A stretch of 64,000 nucleotides of DNA, taken from assembly GCA_018449595.1 (NCBI GenBank), contig JAAVUU010000002.1, positions 682,001-746,000 of the forward strand. Reading direction: 5' to 3'. The notes beneath the pieces were generated by a model that did not search any database, had not been told where the DNA came from, and saw only the letters and a program-made list of their open reading frames with translations. The translations under genes and the position numbers were made by a program. This document shows, one piece after another, positions 1-8,275 of the stretch; within the stretch, counting starts at the first letter, position 1, and every line of letters begins with the position of its first letter. This DNA is from Rhizobiales bacterium dw_265 (lineage in GTDB: Bacteria > Pseudomonadota > Alphaproteobacteria > Micropepsales > Micropepsaceae).

Positions 1-2
1 TG

Positions 3-248
3 CGCGGCGAGACCTTCGCCAGCCGGGTGGCAGCCAGCTTGTTGCATACGGTGGGCTTGCCGGAACTGATCACCGACAGGCTGGAGGATTACGAGGCGCT
101 TGCCCTGCATCTGGCGCGCACACCCACCCTGCTGCGGGAAATCCGCGACAGGCTTGCGCGCAATCGCACCGGCACGCCGCTGTTCGATATTGACCTTTTC
201 ACCCGCGACTTCGAGGCGGCGCTATTGTCCCTGCTGGACAGGGCCTAG
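3..248 (+). CDS. C-terminal end of OGT/SPINDLY-like glycosyltransferase (partial)
   Basis: The frame is open from the window edge to a TAG at 246-248, so about 81 C-terminal residues are visible. The segment RGETFASRVAASLL followed by GLPELI, an EYEALALHLA-like helix and a TPLFD motif matches the end of the catalytic domain of bacterial O-linked GlcNAc transferase (SPINDLY, GT41) proteins, which normally carry TPR repeats upstream. The TPR part would lie left of the window. The last 27 bases overlap the convergent deacetylase gene. The family call rests only on this short tail. Confidence 0.6.
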   Translation, partial: RGETFASRVAASLLHTVGLPELITDRLEDYEALALHLARTPTLLREIRDRLARNRTGTPLFDIDLFTRDFEAALLSLLDRA

Positions 249-1316
249 CGCCGCGACCGCCGTCTCGCGGCCGCTCTTCAGCTTGATCGCCTCGTCCAGC
301 GGCACCAGGGTCACGCCATGGTCCTTCGCCAGCCACGCCGCCAGCAGCCGCAGCGTCGTATCGTGCGGATGGCCTATGGCGATGGCGACGCCGCTGCGTC
401 TGGCTTCGCGCGCCAGCATCTCCAACTGGGCGCTGACCGACACCGCGCTCTGGTCGTCATCCAGGAAGACATCGCGCTGCGCCGTCATCACGCCATAGCG
501 GGCGGCCACCGCGCCGACCTTGCTGTCTGTGCCGGTGCGGGAATCGAAGAAGAACAGATGCCGCGCCCGCAGCGTCGCCATCACCGGCGCAAGCCCCGCC
601 GCATCGGCGGTGAAGCGGCTGCCTTCGTGATTGTTGATGCCCACGATTCCGGGCACGCGCGACAAGTCCCAGCCGAAGCGGCGCGCGATTTCGTCCGCGG
701 GCATGCCGACTTTCAGGGTCATGGGGCCGGGATTCTGCGGTCCCACCGCCTGCATCGGCACATGCGCCAGCACGGGATGGCCCTTGCGCCCGGCTTCCTG
801 CGCCAGGAAGGGCGTCGCCTCGGCATAAGGCAGGAAAGACATCGCCACCTCTTTCGGCAGCGCCATGGCGCGGTCGGTGCCGGCGATGTCCTCGCCCAGA
901 TCGTCGATGCAGATGGCGATGACCGGCCTCAAGTAGCGAAGCGGTAGGCCACTATTAGAAGCCCGCGCGCCGCGCAACGCGGGCGCGGGGCCGGTCCTGG
1001 CCGCCATCACCGCCTGGTTCAGCCAGTCGGGGAATGAATTGGTGACGACGGGATACAGCACCTGCGGCGCATAGCGGCTTTCGCCAAAACCGTCCGGCAC
1101 CGCGAACCGCGCCACGCCATGGGCAAAGCCGTCATCGGCGCTTGCCAAAGAAGTATCAGCCCTTGCCGCCATGCCGGGCATCGCCGCATCCAGGAAGCGC
1201 GGCAGCCCGGCCAGCACCGCAGCCCCGCCGGTCGCCAGCCCGCCCGCGAACAACAGCGCGAACACCGCTTCCGGTGCAAAACGCCGCACAAGTCGAATCA
1301 AAGACCCGCTGCCCAT
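222..1316 (-). CDS. Divergent polysaccharide deacetylase (YibQ/DUF610 family)
   Basis: 364 residues, ATG start. An N-terminal hydrophobic stretch (residues about 15-38) suggests a membrane anchor or uncleaved signal. The deacetylase-like domain starts near residue 134 with AICIDDLG and continues with GHPVLAHVPMQ (about 179), INNHEGSRFT (about 227) and IGHPHDTT (about 322). These are the hallmarks of the divergent polysaccharide deacetylase family (PF04748), thought to act in the cell envelope, often near murein hydrolase activator genes. Those neighbours are absent here. The exact substrate is unknown. The 3' end overlaps the convergent glycosyltransferase gene by 27 bp. Confidence 0.85.
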   Translation of the reverse strand: MGSGSLIRLVRRFAPEAVFALLFAGGLATGGAAVLAGLPRFLDAAMPGMAARADTSLASADDGFAHGVARFAVPDGFGESRYAPQVLYPVVTNSFPDWLNQAVMAARTGPAPALRGARASNSGLPLRYLRPVIAICIDDLGEDIAGTDRAMALPKEVAMSFLPYAEATPFLAQEAGRKGHPVLAHVPMQAVGPQNPGPMTLKVGMPADEIARRFGWDLSRVPGIVGINNHEGSRFTADAAGLAPVMATLRARHLFFFDSRTGTDSKVGAVAARYGVMTAQRDVFLDDDQSAVSVSAQLEMLAREARRSGVAIAIGHPHDTTLRLLAAWLAKDHGVTLVPLDEAIKLKSGRETAVAALGPVQQGQ

Positions 1317-1358
1317 GCCTCACCTTGAGGCAGGCAGGATAGGTGTCAAATCCCAATT

Positions 1359-1486
1359 GTCATGGCCCGCAAAAGCGGGCCACCCAGGTGACGCTGGACT
1401 GATCATTGCACTGCGGTTGATATTTTATCCTGTATCCGCGCTGCTTCACGCCCAACTGGGTGGCCCGCACTCCGGCGGGCCATGAC
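1359..1486. repeat. Dispersed palindromic repeat, copy A (128 bp)
   Basis: The element begins with GTCATGGCCCGC, ends with its inverted partner GCGGGCCATGAC, and each end folds into its own hairpin (GGCCCGC/GCGGGCC with a 4-6 base loop). Just inside are a second inverted pair, GGCCACCCAG and CTGGGTGGCC. The middle of about 70 bp is variable. It fills most of the space between the deacetylase and the DHA2 permease gene, both leftward. Copies B (48503-48630) and C (57194-57309) share the ends, and a bare hairpin is at 31247-31285. It resembles REP/BIME or MITE elements and may also stop transcription. Confidence 0.8.
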
Positions 1487-1494
1487 ACTTTTGT

Positions 1495-3060
1495 TCAATC
1501 CGCAGCAACCGGCGCGCCGCCGCCCGACACCGCGCGCTTGCACAGCCAGACCATGCCGATCATCAGCAGGCAGAGCCAGCCCGAGGCCCAGAAGATGTCA
1601 TCCGCCGACAGCAGATAGGCCTGGGCCGTGATAGTCCGCGCCAGCGACGCCTGGGCGGACAGCCCCGGCAGCCCCAGGTGATGCAGCCCGTTCACGGCAT
1701 TGTTCATCACCGGGTTGAAGATCGAGGTGCCATCGGTCAGCCGGCTCTGGTGCAGCGCCTCGCGCCGGTCCCAGATGGTGGTGACGATGGAGGCCGCGAA
1801 GCCGCCCGCGGTGATGCGCACGAAGTTCGACAGGCCAGAAGCCAGCGGGATGCGATGCGGCGGGATGCCGTCCAGCAGGATGGTAATCATCGAGAGGAAG
1901 AAGGTCGCCATGGCGACGCCCTGCACCAGCAGCGGCAGCATGAAATCCACGAAGCTGGCGTCCTGGGTGAAATTGGACCGCATCAGGAACGAGACGCCGA
2001 ACGCCGCGAAAGCCAGGCTGGCGATCAGGCGGGCGTCTATCTTGCTCATCAGCTTGGCCGACAGCGGCGTCAGCAGCACCGCGATCACCCCGGTTGGGGC
2101 CGCCACCAGCCCCGCCCAGGTGGCGGTATAGCCGACCTGGGTCTGCAGCCACAGCGGCATCAGCAGGTTGTTGGCGAAGAACACCGCATAGCCCAGGCAG
2201 AACGCCAACGTGCCCAGCGCGAAGTTGCGGCGCTTGAACAGCGACAGATCCACGATGGGGTTCTTCTCGGTCAGTTCCCAGATCAGGAAAGACACAAAAC
2301 CGACCGCCGTGAGGATGGCCAGAATGACGATCTGGGTGGAATGGAACCAGTCGGCATCCTTGCCCTGGTCCAGCATCACCTGCAGCGACCCGACCCAGAC
2401 CACCAGCAGCCCCAGCCCCACCGTGTCGATCGGCAGCTTGCGGGTCGGGGTCTCGCGGCTCTTGAGATTGTTCCAGCACAGGAAGGTGACGACCAGCCCC
2501 ACCGGCACATTGATCAGGAATATCCAGGCCCAGTGATAATTGTCGGAGATATAGCCGCCCAATATCGGGCCGCAGATCGGCGCAACCAATGTGGTGATGG
2601 ACCAGATGCCCAGCGCGGTGCCGCGCTTGTCCGGCGGAAAGACCGAGATCAGCAGCGCCTGCGAACCGGGAATCATCGGCCCCGACACCCCGCCCTGCAG
2701 CACCCGAAAGAAGATCAGCGACGGCAGGCTCCAGGCGATGCCGCAGAGGAAGGAGGCGATGGTGAAAGCCAGCACCGACACCGCGAAGGTCCGCACCACG
2801 CCGTAACGGCCCATCAGCCAGCCGGTCAGCGGCACGCCGATGCCGTTGGCGACGGCAAAGGCGGTGATGACCCAGGTGCCCTGGTCCGACGACACGCCAA
2901 GATTGCCCGCGATGGTGGGCAGCGAGACATTGGCGATGGTGGAATCCAGCACCTGCATGAAGGTGCCCATCGCCAGCGCGATGGCGGTGACGGCCAAGAG
3001 CCCGCCCTTCATCGGCGACATGCCCGGCGGGGCCGGCGCGGCTGCGGGCTTGTCGCTCAC
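1495..3060 (-). CDS. DHA2-family MFS drug efflux permease (EmrB/QacA type)
   Basis: 521 residues with about 14 predicted membrane helices, the size and layout of EmrB-type inner-membrane permeases that extrude drugs in exchange for protons. The sequence VLDSTIANVSLPTIAG in helix 1 and the loop PLTGWLMGRYG are family signatures. The start is GTG, sharing GTGA with the stop of the upstream HlyD-type gene, so the two are translationally coupled. It is the last gene of the marR-outer membrane protein-HlyD-permease operon. The substrate cannot be told from the sequence. Confidence 0.93.
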   Translation of the reverse strand: MSDKPAAAPAPPGMSPMKGGLLAVTAIALAMGTFMQVLDSTIANVSLPTIAGNLGVSSDQGTWVITAFAVANGIGVPLTGWLMGRYGVVRTFAVSVLAFTIASFLCGIAWSLPSLIFFRVLQGGVSGPMIPGSQALLISVFPPDKRGTALGIWSITTLVAPICGPILGGYISDNYHWAWIFLINVPVGLVVTFLCWNNLKSRETPTRKLPIDTVGLGLLVVWVGSLQVMLDQGKDADWFHSTQIVILAILTAVGFVSFLIWELTEKNPIVDLSLFKRRNFALGTLAFCLGYAVFFANNLLMPLWLQTQVGYTATWAGLVAAPTGVIAVLLTPLSAKLMSKIDARLIASLAFAAFGVSFLMRSNFTQDASFVDFMLPLLVQGVAMATFFLSMITILLDGIPPHRIPLASGLSNFVRITAGGFAASIVTTIWDRREALHQSRLTDGTSIFNPVMNNAVNGLHHLGLPGLSAQASLARTITAQAYLLSADDIFWASGWLCLLMIGMVWLCKRAVSGGGAPVAAD

Positions 3061-4208
3061 CGCGAGGCCCCATTCTCTTTCAGGATGCGGGCGATCATGG
3101 CGTCGGCCACGGGACCGGAGTCTTCACCCGTATTTGCGATGGTGGTGCCGGCGCCGACGCGGGAGGTGACCAGCGGCCCGGACTCATCGCGCACATCCAC
3201 GTCCGCCGTGACGGAAAGGCCCACGCGCAGGGGATGGTCGGCCAATTCCTTCGCATCCAGCGCCACACGCACCGGCACGCGCTGCACGATCTTGATCCAG
3301 TTGCCGGTGGCGTTCTGCGGCGGCAGCAAGGCAAAGGCGGAGCCGCTCCCCGCGCCAAGACCTTCGATATGTCCGTGATAGGTGACGCTGCCGCCATAGA
3401 TGTCGGCCTTCACCGTCACCGGCTGGCCCACCCGCATGCGCGCCAGCTGCACTTCCTTGAAGTTGGCGTCGATCCAGACATCGTTCAGCGGCACGACGGC
3501 CATGAGGGGCGTACCGGCGGCGACCTGCTGGCCGGCCTGCACCGTGCGCTGGGCGATCACGCCATCCAGCGGCGCGATGATCTTCATATGGCCGAACACG
3601 ATGGCGGCACTGCGCAGTTGCGCCTCGGCCGCCAGCACATCGGGATTGTGGGCGACGTCGGTGCCCTCGATGCTGGCCTGGGTCTGCTGCAGGCCGCCGG
3701 CGGCGGAATTGACGTTTGCCTGCGCGGCGGCGACGGCATCGCGGGCATGGGCCAGTTCCTCGCCCGACACCGCGCCGTCGCTGGCGGCGGACTGGCGGCG
3801 CTTGTAGTCGTCCCGCGCCTGGGCAAGCTGGACACGCGCCTGCGCCAGCTGGGCGTCATAGCTGTCGGACCTGGAGAATTCGCCGCGCACATTGCGCACC
3901 ACCCGCGCCAGGTTGGCCTGGGCCGATTGCAGGTTCACGGTGGGAATGGCGGGGTCCATCTCCAGCAGCAGCTGGCCCTGCTTCACCGTCTGGGTGTTGT
4001 CCACATGCAGCGCCTGGACGGTGGCGTTTTCCTTGGAGGTGATGGTCACGACATTGCCGGCGACATAGGCATCGTCGGTGCTTTCGAAATAACGCGAATA
4101 CAGCAGCCAGTAGACGCCATAGGCGATGGCCGCGATCAGCACCACCGCTCCCAGGATGAGGAAGCCCAGGCGGCGATTGCGGTTGGGGGTCTGCACCGTG
4201 TCAGTCAT
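3057..4208 (-). CDS. HlyD/EmrA-type membrane fusion protein
   Basis: 383 residues. One membrane helix (about 14-36) anchors the protein in the inner membrane. It is followed by YFESTDDAYVAGNVV, typical of EmrA, then a barrel-sandwich half-motif, a coiled-coil hairpin (about 95-175, rich in Ala/Gln/Arg) and the second half near residue 205 (IIAPLDGVIAQRTVQAGQ). It bridges the DHA2 permease and the outer-membrane channel. The gene overlaps its upstream neighbour by 8 bp and its downstream neighbour by 4 bp, consistent with one mRNA. Confidence 0.93.
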   Translation of the reverse strand: MTDTVQTPNRNRRLGFLILGAVVLIAAIAYGVYWLLYSRYFESTDDAYVAGNVVTITSKENATVQALHVDNTQTVKQGQLLLEMDPAIPTVNLQSAQANLARVVRNVRGEFSRSDSYDAQLAQARVQLAQARDDYKRRQSAASDGAVSGEELAHARDAVAAAQANVNSAAGGLQQTQASIEGTDVAHNPDVLAAEAQLRSAAIVFGHMKIIAPLDGVIAQRTVQAGQQVAAGTPLMAVVPLNDVWIDANFKEVQLARMRVGQPVTVKADIYGGSVTYHGHIEGLGAGSGSAFALLPPQNATGNWIKIVQRVPVRVALDAKELADHPLRVGLSVTADVDVRDESGPLVTSRVGAGTTIANTGEDSGPVADAMIARILKENGASR

Positions 4209-5658
4209 GGGATGCGTCCTGCTTGGCGATAGTCATGTTGGGTTCGGGGTCAAAGCCGCCGCCGACGGTGAGCAGCAGGGTGATGCGCTGGGCCACGCCC
4301 TGCGCCACCACACCGGCCAGCGCCTGGCGGGCCTGCAACAGGGTGGCTTCCGCCGTCAGCATCGGCACCTGGGTCGAAAGTCCGCTGCGATAGCGTTCCT
4401 CGGCCAGCTTGAAGGAGCGTTGGGCGCTGTTCACCGCATCCTGCTGCTGCACCCGCTGGCCGGCCAGGCTTCTGACCTGGGTCATGGCGTCGGCGGTCTG
4501 CTTGATGGCGTTCAACACCGTGCCGTTATAGTCGGCCACGGACTCGTCCAGTTCGGCGGTGGATTTGGCATATTGGGCGCGCAGCTTGCCGGCGTCGAAA
4601 ATCGGCAGGTGCAAGGCGGGGCCGATGCCATAGGTAAAGGAACCGCCGGTGACCAGGTTGGACAGGCTCAGCGACTGGAAGCCCACCAGCGCCTCAAGAT
4701 TGATGTCGGGATAGAAGTCGGCGTGGGCGGCCTCGCGATTCTGCACCGCCGCTTCGATGCGCGACCTGGCGGCCAGGATGTCGGGGCGGCGCGACAGCAG
4801 GTCGGCGGGCAGCCGCTCGGGCAGCGCCAGCACGGTGTCGATCTTCAGGGTGGGACGGGTGATGCCGTCATAGGCATTGGCGCCCTGCCCGGCCAGCGCG
4901 GCGATGGCATGCACATCGGTTTCGCGCGCCGCCTGGAAGCGCAACTGGTCGGCCTTGGCGAGGGAGAGCAGCGACCTGGCCTGCTCCACCGCGCTGGCAT
5001 TCTCCAGCCCGGCATTGAAGCGGCCCTGGGTGATCTTCAATATCTCCGCCCGCTCCGCCACCGTCTGGTCGGCGATGTCGCCATTCTGGTAGTTGAGCAT
5101 CAGGTCCACATAGGCCTGGGCAAAAGACCCCGACAGCGCCAGGCGCGCGGCATCCTCGTCCAGCATCGCCGCGTCGGCCAGCCCGCGCGCCTTGGCGATC
5201 AGGTCGGCCTGCTTGCCCCAGAAATCCAGGTTCCAGCTGAAGTTCCCCACCACCGAGCCGTACCAGGCATAATTGCCTGCAAAGGGCGGCGGGAAGATGT
5301 AGTTGTTGCTGAACAGGGTGCGCTGTTCGCTGCCGTCCAGCGTCACCTGCGGCCGGTCATTGGCGCGGTTGACCGACAGTTCCGCCTGGGCGGCGCGCAT
5401 CCGCGCCAGCGCCCCGGCGAGTGTGGGATTGTTCTTTGTGACCAGATCGGCCAGGCGGTCCACCTGCGGATCGTCGAACGCCTTCCACCACTGGCGCGGG
5501 AAATGCGGCGCGGCACCGCCATCGAGGCCCAGCTTGGCCTGCTCGATCTGGGCGACCTGCGGCGTGGTCGGCGGCGCATCCACACATCCGCTTAGGACGG
5601 GGGCTGACAGCATCAAGGCCGCAACAAGCGCCGGGAGGGATCTGAGCGGCTTTTTCAT
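4201..5658 (-). CDS. Outer-membrane efflux channel lipoprotein (NodT/OprM family)
   Basis: 485 residues. The N-terminus is a lipoprotein signal (MKKPLRSLPALVAALML) ending in a lipobox LSGC, which predicts acylation of the cysteine and anchoring to the outer membrane. Two TolC-like repeats follow, with the family features FSWNLDFWGK and RRPDILAARSRIEAA. It supplies the outer-membrane exit of the tripartite pump made with the two downstream genes. The start overlaps the stop of the MarR gene by 4 bp (ATGA). Confidence 0.92.
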   Translation of the reverse strand: MKKPLRSLPALVAALMLSAPVLSGCVDAPPTTPQVAQIEQAKLGLDGGAAPHFPRQWWKAFDDPQVDRLADLVTKNNPTLAGALARMRAAQAELSVNRANDRPQVTLDGSEQRTLFSNNYIFPPPFAGNYAWYGSVVGNFSWNLDFWGKQADLIAKARGLADAAMLDEDAARLALSGSFAQAYVDLMLNYQNGDIADQTVAERAEILKITQGRFNAGLENASAVEQARSLLSLAKADQLRFQAARETDVHAIAALAGQGANAYDGITRPTLKIDTVLALPERLPADLLSRRPDILAARSRIEAAVQNREAAHADFYPDINLEALVGFQSLSLSNLVTGGSFTYGIGPALHLPIFDAGKLRAQYAKSTAELDESVADYNGTVLNAIKQTADAMTQVRSLAGQRVQQQDAVNSAQRSFKLAEERYRSGLSTQVPMLTAEATLLQARQALAGVVAQGVAQRITLLLTVGGGFDPEPNMTIAKQDASHD

Positions 5659-6191
5659 GACGATTTCTTCGGCCTGGCGGGTTTGGAAATGGGGACGTCG
5701 GACATCAGCAGCGGCGACTTCACGCCTTTGACCTGGCGAAAACCGCTCTCGGCCGACAGCACCAGCCGGGTCAGGAGATTGATCAGGGCGTCCACTTCGG
5801 CATGGCTGAAACCGGCCAGCATGCCGTTCCAGAAATCCATCACCTTGGGGGCCAGCTGTTCCACCAGGGTGCGGCCGCGCCCGGTCAGGCTCAATGTGAC
5901 GACGCGGCGGTCGGTGTCGCTGCGATGGCGGGTGACCAGGCCGCGCTTTTCCAACTGGTCGATCATGCGGGTCAGGGAGCCCGCGTCATGACAGATATTG
6001 TGCGCCAGGTCGCCGGCGGTGGAGACGCGCCCGTCATGCAGCGCCACCAGCGTCGTCCATTGCGAAAAGGTGAGTTCCTGGTCGCGGAACAGCGACTCCA
6101 TCTGCGGCAGCACGCGATTGGTGCAGATGCGCATCAGATAGCCCACCGAATTGCGCATGGTGTAGTTGCTGGCGCGGTAATAGGGGCGCAA
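5655..6191 (-). CDS. MarR-family transcriptional regulator of the efflux operon
   Basis: About 178 residues from the proposed TTG start at 6191. The frame is open to an ATG at 6311, but that extension would run through the palindromic operator at 6223-6250, so I prefer the TTG (preceded by AAAGGG) or the ATG at 6158. The winged helix covers roughly residues 45-120, with SQWTTLVALHDG, a recognition helix near ICHDAGSLTRMIDQLEKRG and the wing RHRSDTDRRVVTLSLT. As first gene of the operon it is likely an autorepressor released by pump substrates. Confidence 0.88.
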   Translation of the reverse strand: MRPYYRASNYTMRNSVGYLMRICTNRVLPQMESLFRDQELTFSQWTTLVALHDGRVSTAGDLAHNICHDAGSLTRMIDQLEKRGLVTRHRSDTDRRVVTLSLTGRGRTLVEQLAPKVMDFWNGMLAGFSHAEVDALINLLTRLVLSAESGFRQVKGVKSPLLMSDVPISKPARPKKSS

Positions 6192-6222
6192 GGGAAGACC
6201 CTTTTGTCGGGAGGGGTAATGC

Positions 6223-6250
6223 TTGTCGAAACAATACTTGCTTCGGCAAG
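6223..6250. promoter_or_regulatory. Two MarR-type operator palindromes upstream of the efflux operon
   Basis: Two 12-bp palindromes with four-base arms lie 15 bp apart centre to centre: TTGTCGAAACAA (6223-6234) and TTGCTTCGGCAA (6238-6249, extended by one more pair to 6237-6250). The TTGC-N4-GCAA form matches the known MarR/EmrR box type. The site sits 32 bp in front of the preferred marR start, between marR and the divergent GIY-YIG gene. Repression of the marR operon is inferred. Confidence 0.65.
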
Positions 6251-6374
6251 CATATACGCCGGCTTGCCGCGCCGCACAACCGGCCATTTTGGTCTTGCCA
6301 GCCTTGCGCAAATCGCATCACAAAGAGCGGCCGCCCAGGCGAAGCCGCCGGGTGGCGCGACCGAAAAGAAGCCG

Positions 6375-6650
6375 ATGCCTTCGTTTGTCTATGTGCTGGC
6401 GGCACGAAATCCGGATGGCCGGACAATCACTTATGTCGGATGGACGCTGGATCTGGCGCGCCGCCTGGCCGAACATAACGGCAAGGCGGCCGGCGCCAGG
6501 ACGACGCGGGGGCGCGTCTGGTTCCTGGTCTATGCCGAGAAACACCGCACCCGCAAAGGCGCGATGCGGCGGGAATTCGCGCTCAAGAACGACCGGACGT
6601 TCCGGGCGGCGCTGCGCCTGGTTAGCGGCCCGTTAACCCTGCCCCCCTAG
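6375..6650 (+). CDS. GIY-YIG domain protein (UPF0213-like)
   Basis: 91 residues from ATG 6375. The N-terminus MPSFVYVLAAR and TYVGWTLDLARRLAEH correspond to the two halves of the GIY-YIG motif, followed by ARTTRGRVWFLVYAE, the usual layout of small stand-alone UPF0213 proteins. A conserved Glu near residue 65 (RREFALK) could be the metal-binding glutamate. These proteins have a nuclease fold, but the cellular role is not established. It is transcribed away from the marR operon. Confidence 0.85.
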   Translation: MPSFVYVLAARNPDGRTITYVGWTLDLARRLAEHNGKAAGARTTRGRVWFLVYAEKHRTRKGAMRREFALKNDRTFRAALRLVSGPLTLPP

Positions 6651-6678
6651 GCTTTGCCGGTTTCGCGGAGTTCGGGCC

Positions 6679-8268
6679 ATGTGCGGCATAGCAGTAGCCA
6701 TCAACTGGAACGATGCGGAGGCCAGCGTCAGGCGCCTGATCGCCGGCATCCTGCATCGCGGCGACATCACCGACGCCGTCGCCACGCCCCGCGCCAACAC
6801 CGCCATGTGTACCCGCCGCCTGCGCATCGTGGATGCGGCGCATGGGGCGCAGCCGCAGGCCTCTTTCGACGGCCGGCTGCTGGTCTCGTTCAACGGCGAA
6901 ATTTACAATCACGCGGAACTGCGCCGGGAACTGGAAGCGCTGGGCGTTCCCTTCCGCACCCAGTGCGATACCGAAGTCCTGGCCAACGCGCTGCAGGTCT
7001 GGGGCGTGGGCGCGTTGAAGCGCCTGGCCGGCATGTATGCCTTTGTGGCCTTCGATGCCGCGACCGGCGAATTCCTGGCCGCGCGCGATCCGTTCGGCGT
7101 CAAGCCGCTCTACCTGGTCCAGTCCGGCGCGGGCTTCCTGTTCTGTTCCGAAATCCGTCCGCTGCTGGATGCGACCGAGACCGGCGAGGTCATGCTGCTG
7201 CCGCCCGGCCATCTGCTGACGCGCGATTTCTGCACCAGCTTCTACACCCTGCCCGCGCCGGCCGCCCTGGGCCCGTCCGCGCCGCGCGAACTGGACGCCA
7301 TCCTGTGCGAGGCCGTGCGCAGCCGCCTGCCCGAGGGATTGCCGGTCGCGGCGCTGTTCAGCGGCGGCATCGACAGCACCTTGATGATGCACTATGCGCG
7401 CCGGTTCCGGCCCGGGATTCCAGGCTATTTCATCGGCGGCCCCGATGCGCCGGACCATGCCTATGCCCGCGCCTATGCCGACCGCGCCGGGTTCGAGATG
7501 CGCACCGTCGCTGTCGCCCCGCACGGGCCGGACACGCTGGCGCTGCTGGACCGGGTGGTGGAGACGGTCGAATCCTTCGAGCCTTCCGTGGTGCGCCCCA
7601 GCCTCTATTCCTATCTGGTCTCGCAGCGCATTCACCAGGATGGCTACCGGGTCGCGCTATGCGGCGAAGGCGCGGACGAACTGTTCGCCGGCTATGGCCC
7701 GCTGGAACACACCTTCGCGCAAGGCAACGCGCTCGGCCGCAACGTCCAGGAACAGTGCCTGAGCATGATGAACCGGGCCAACCTGCAGCGGGTGGACCGT
7801 TGCGCGATGCGCTTCGAACTGGAAATCCGCGAGCCGTTCCTCGACCTGGCACTTGTCGAACATGCCGCCCGCCTCGACGCCTCGGCCCTGCTGCGGACAG
7901 TCGGGGGCCTGCCGCGCGGCAAGGAGCCGCTGCGCGAGATTTACGACCTCTATCCGGCCGAACTGCCGGTGGAAATCCGCGACCGCCGCAAAATCCAGTT
8001 CGACGAAGGCGCGGGGCTGGCCTCGGAAAGCGCGGCCTGGCCTGCCTTGTTCGAAGAGGCGGTCAGCGACGCCGACTTCGCGGACGGCAAGCGCGAATTC
8101 GCCGCCTATGAGATCGCCACCAAGGAAGAACTCTATTACATGCGCAAGCTGGCGGCGGCGATGGATGTCTCGCGCCTGCCGCACCTGCGCGGCCGCATCC
8201 GTCTCTATGTGCCGCAGGAAACCGCGCCCATGCCCGAGGCGATGAAACGCCTGGCGCCATCCGCCTAG
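6679..8268 (+). CDS. Asparagine synthetase-like glutamine amidotransferase
   Basis: 529 residues. Cys2 right after the initiator Met (MCGIAVAI) is the class II glutaminase nucleophile. FNGEIYNHAELR (about 73-84) and CDTEVLANAL (about 96) complete that domain. The synthetase half has the ATP-pyrophosphatase loop FSGGIDST (about 227-234) and CGEGADELFAGY (near residue 330). It should use glutamine and ATP to amidate a carboxylate. Aspartate is the default substrate, but stand-alone family members also serve specialised pathways. It is about 25 residues shorter than E. coli AsnB. The gene ends 7 bp from the convergent nrdB. Confidence 0.85.
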   Translation: MCGIAVAINWNDAEASVRRLIAGILHRGDITDAVATPRANTAMCTRRLRIVDAAHGAQPQASFDGRLLVSFNGEIYNHAELRRELEALGVPFRTQCDTEVLANALQVWGVGALKRLAGMYAFVAFDAATGEFLAARDPFGVKPLYLVQSGAGFLFCSEIRPLLDATETGEVMLLPPGHLLTRDFCTSFYTLPAPAALGPSAPRELDAILCEAVRSRLPEGLPVAALFSGGIDSTLMMHYARRFRPGIPGYFIGGPDAPDHAYARAYADRAGFEMRTVAVAPHGPDTLALLDRVVETVESFEPSVVRPSLYSYLVSQRIHQDGYRVALCGEGADELFAGYGPLEHTFAQGNALGRNVQEQCLSMMNRANLQRVDRCAMRFELEIREPFLDLALVEHAARLDASALLRTVGGLPRGKEPLREIYDLYPAELPVEIRDRRKIQFDEGAGLASESAAWPALFEEAVSDADFADGKREFAAYEIATKEELYYMRKLAAAMDVSRLPHLRGRIRLYVPQETAPMPEAMKRLAPSA

Positions 8269-8275
8269 CGCGGCC

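Noticed and set aside
5802-6374. N-terminal extension of the GIY-YIG protein back to 5802
   Set aside because: It would be antisense to marR and cover the operator; the GIY-YIG domain begins right at ATG 6375.
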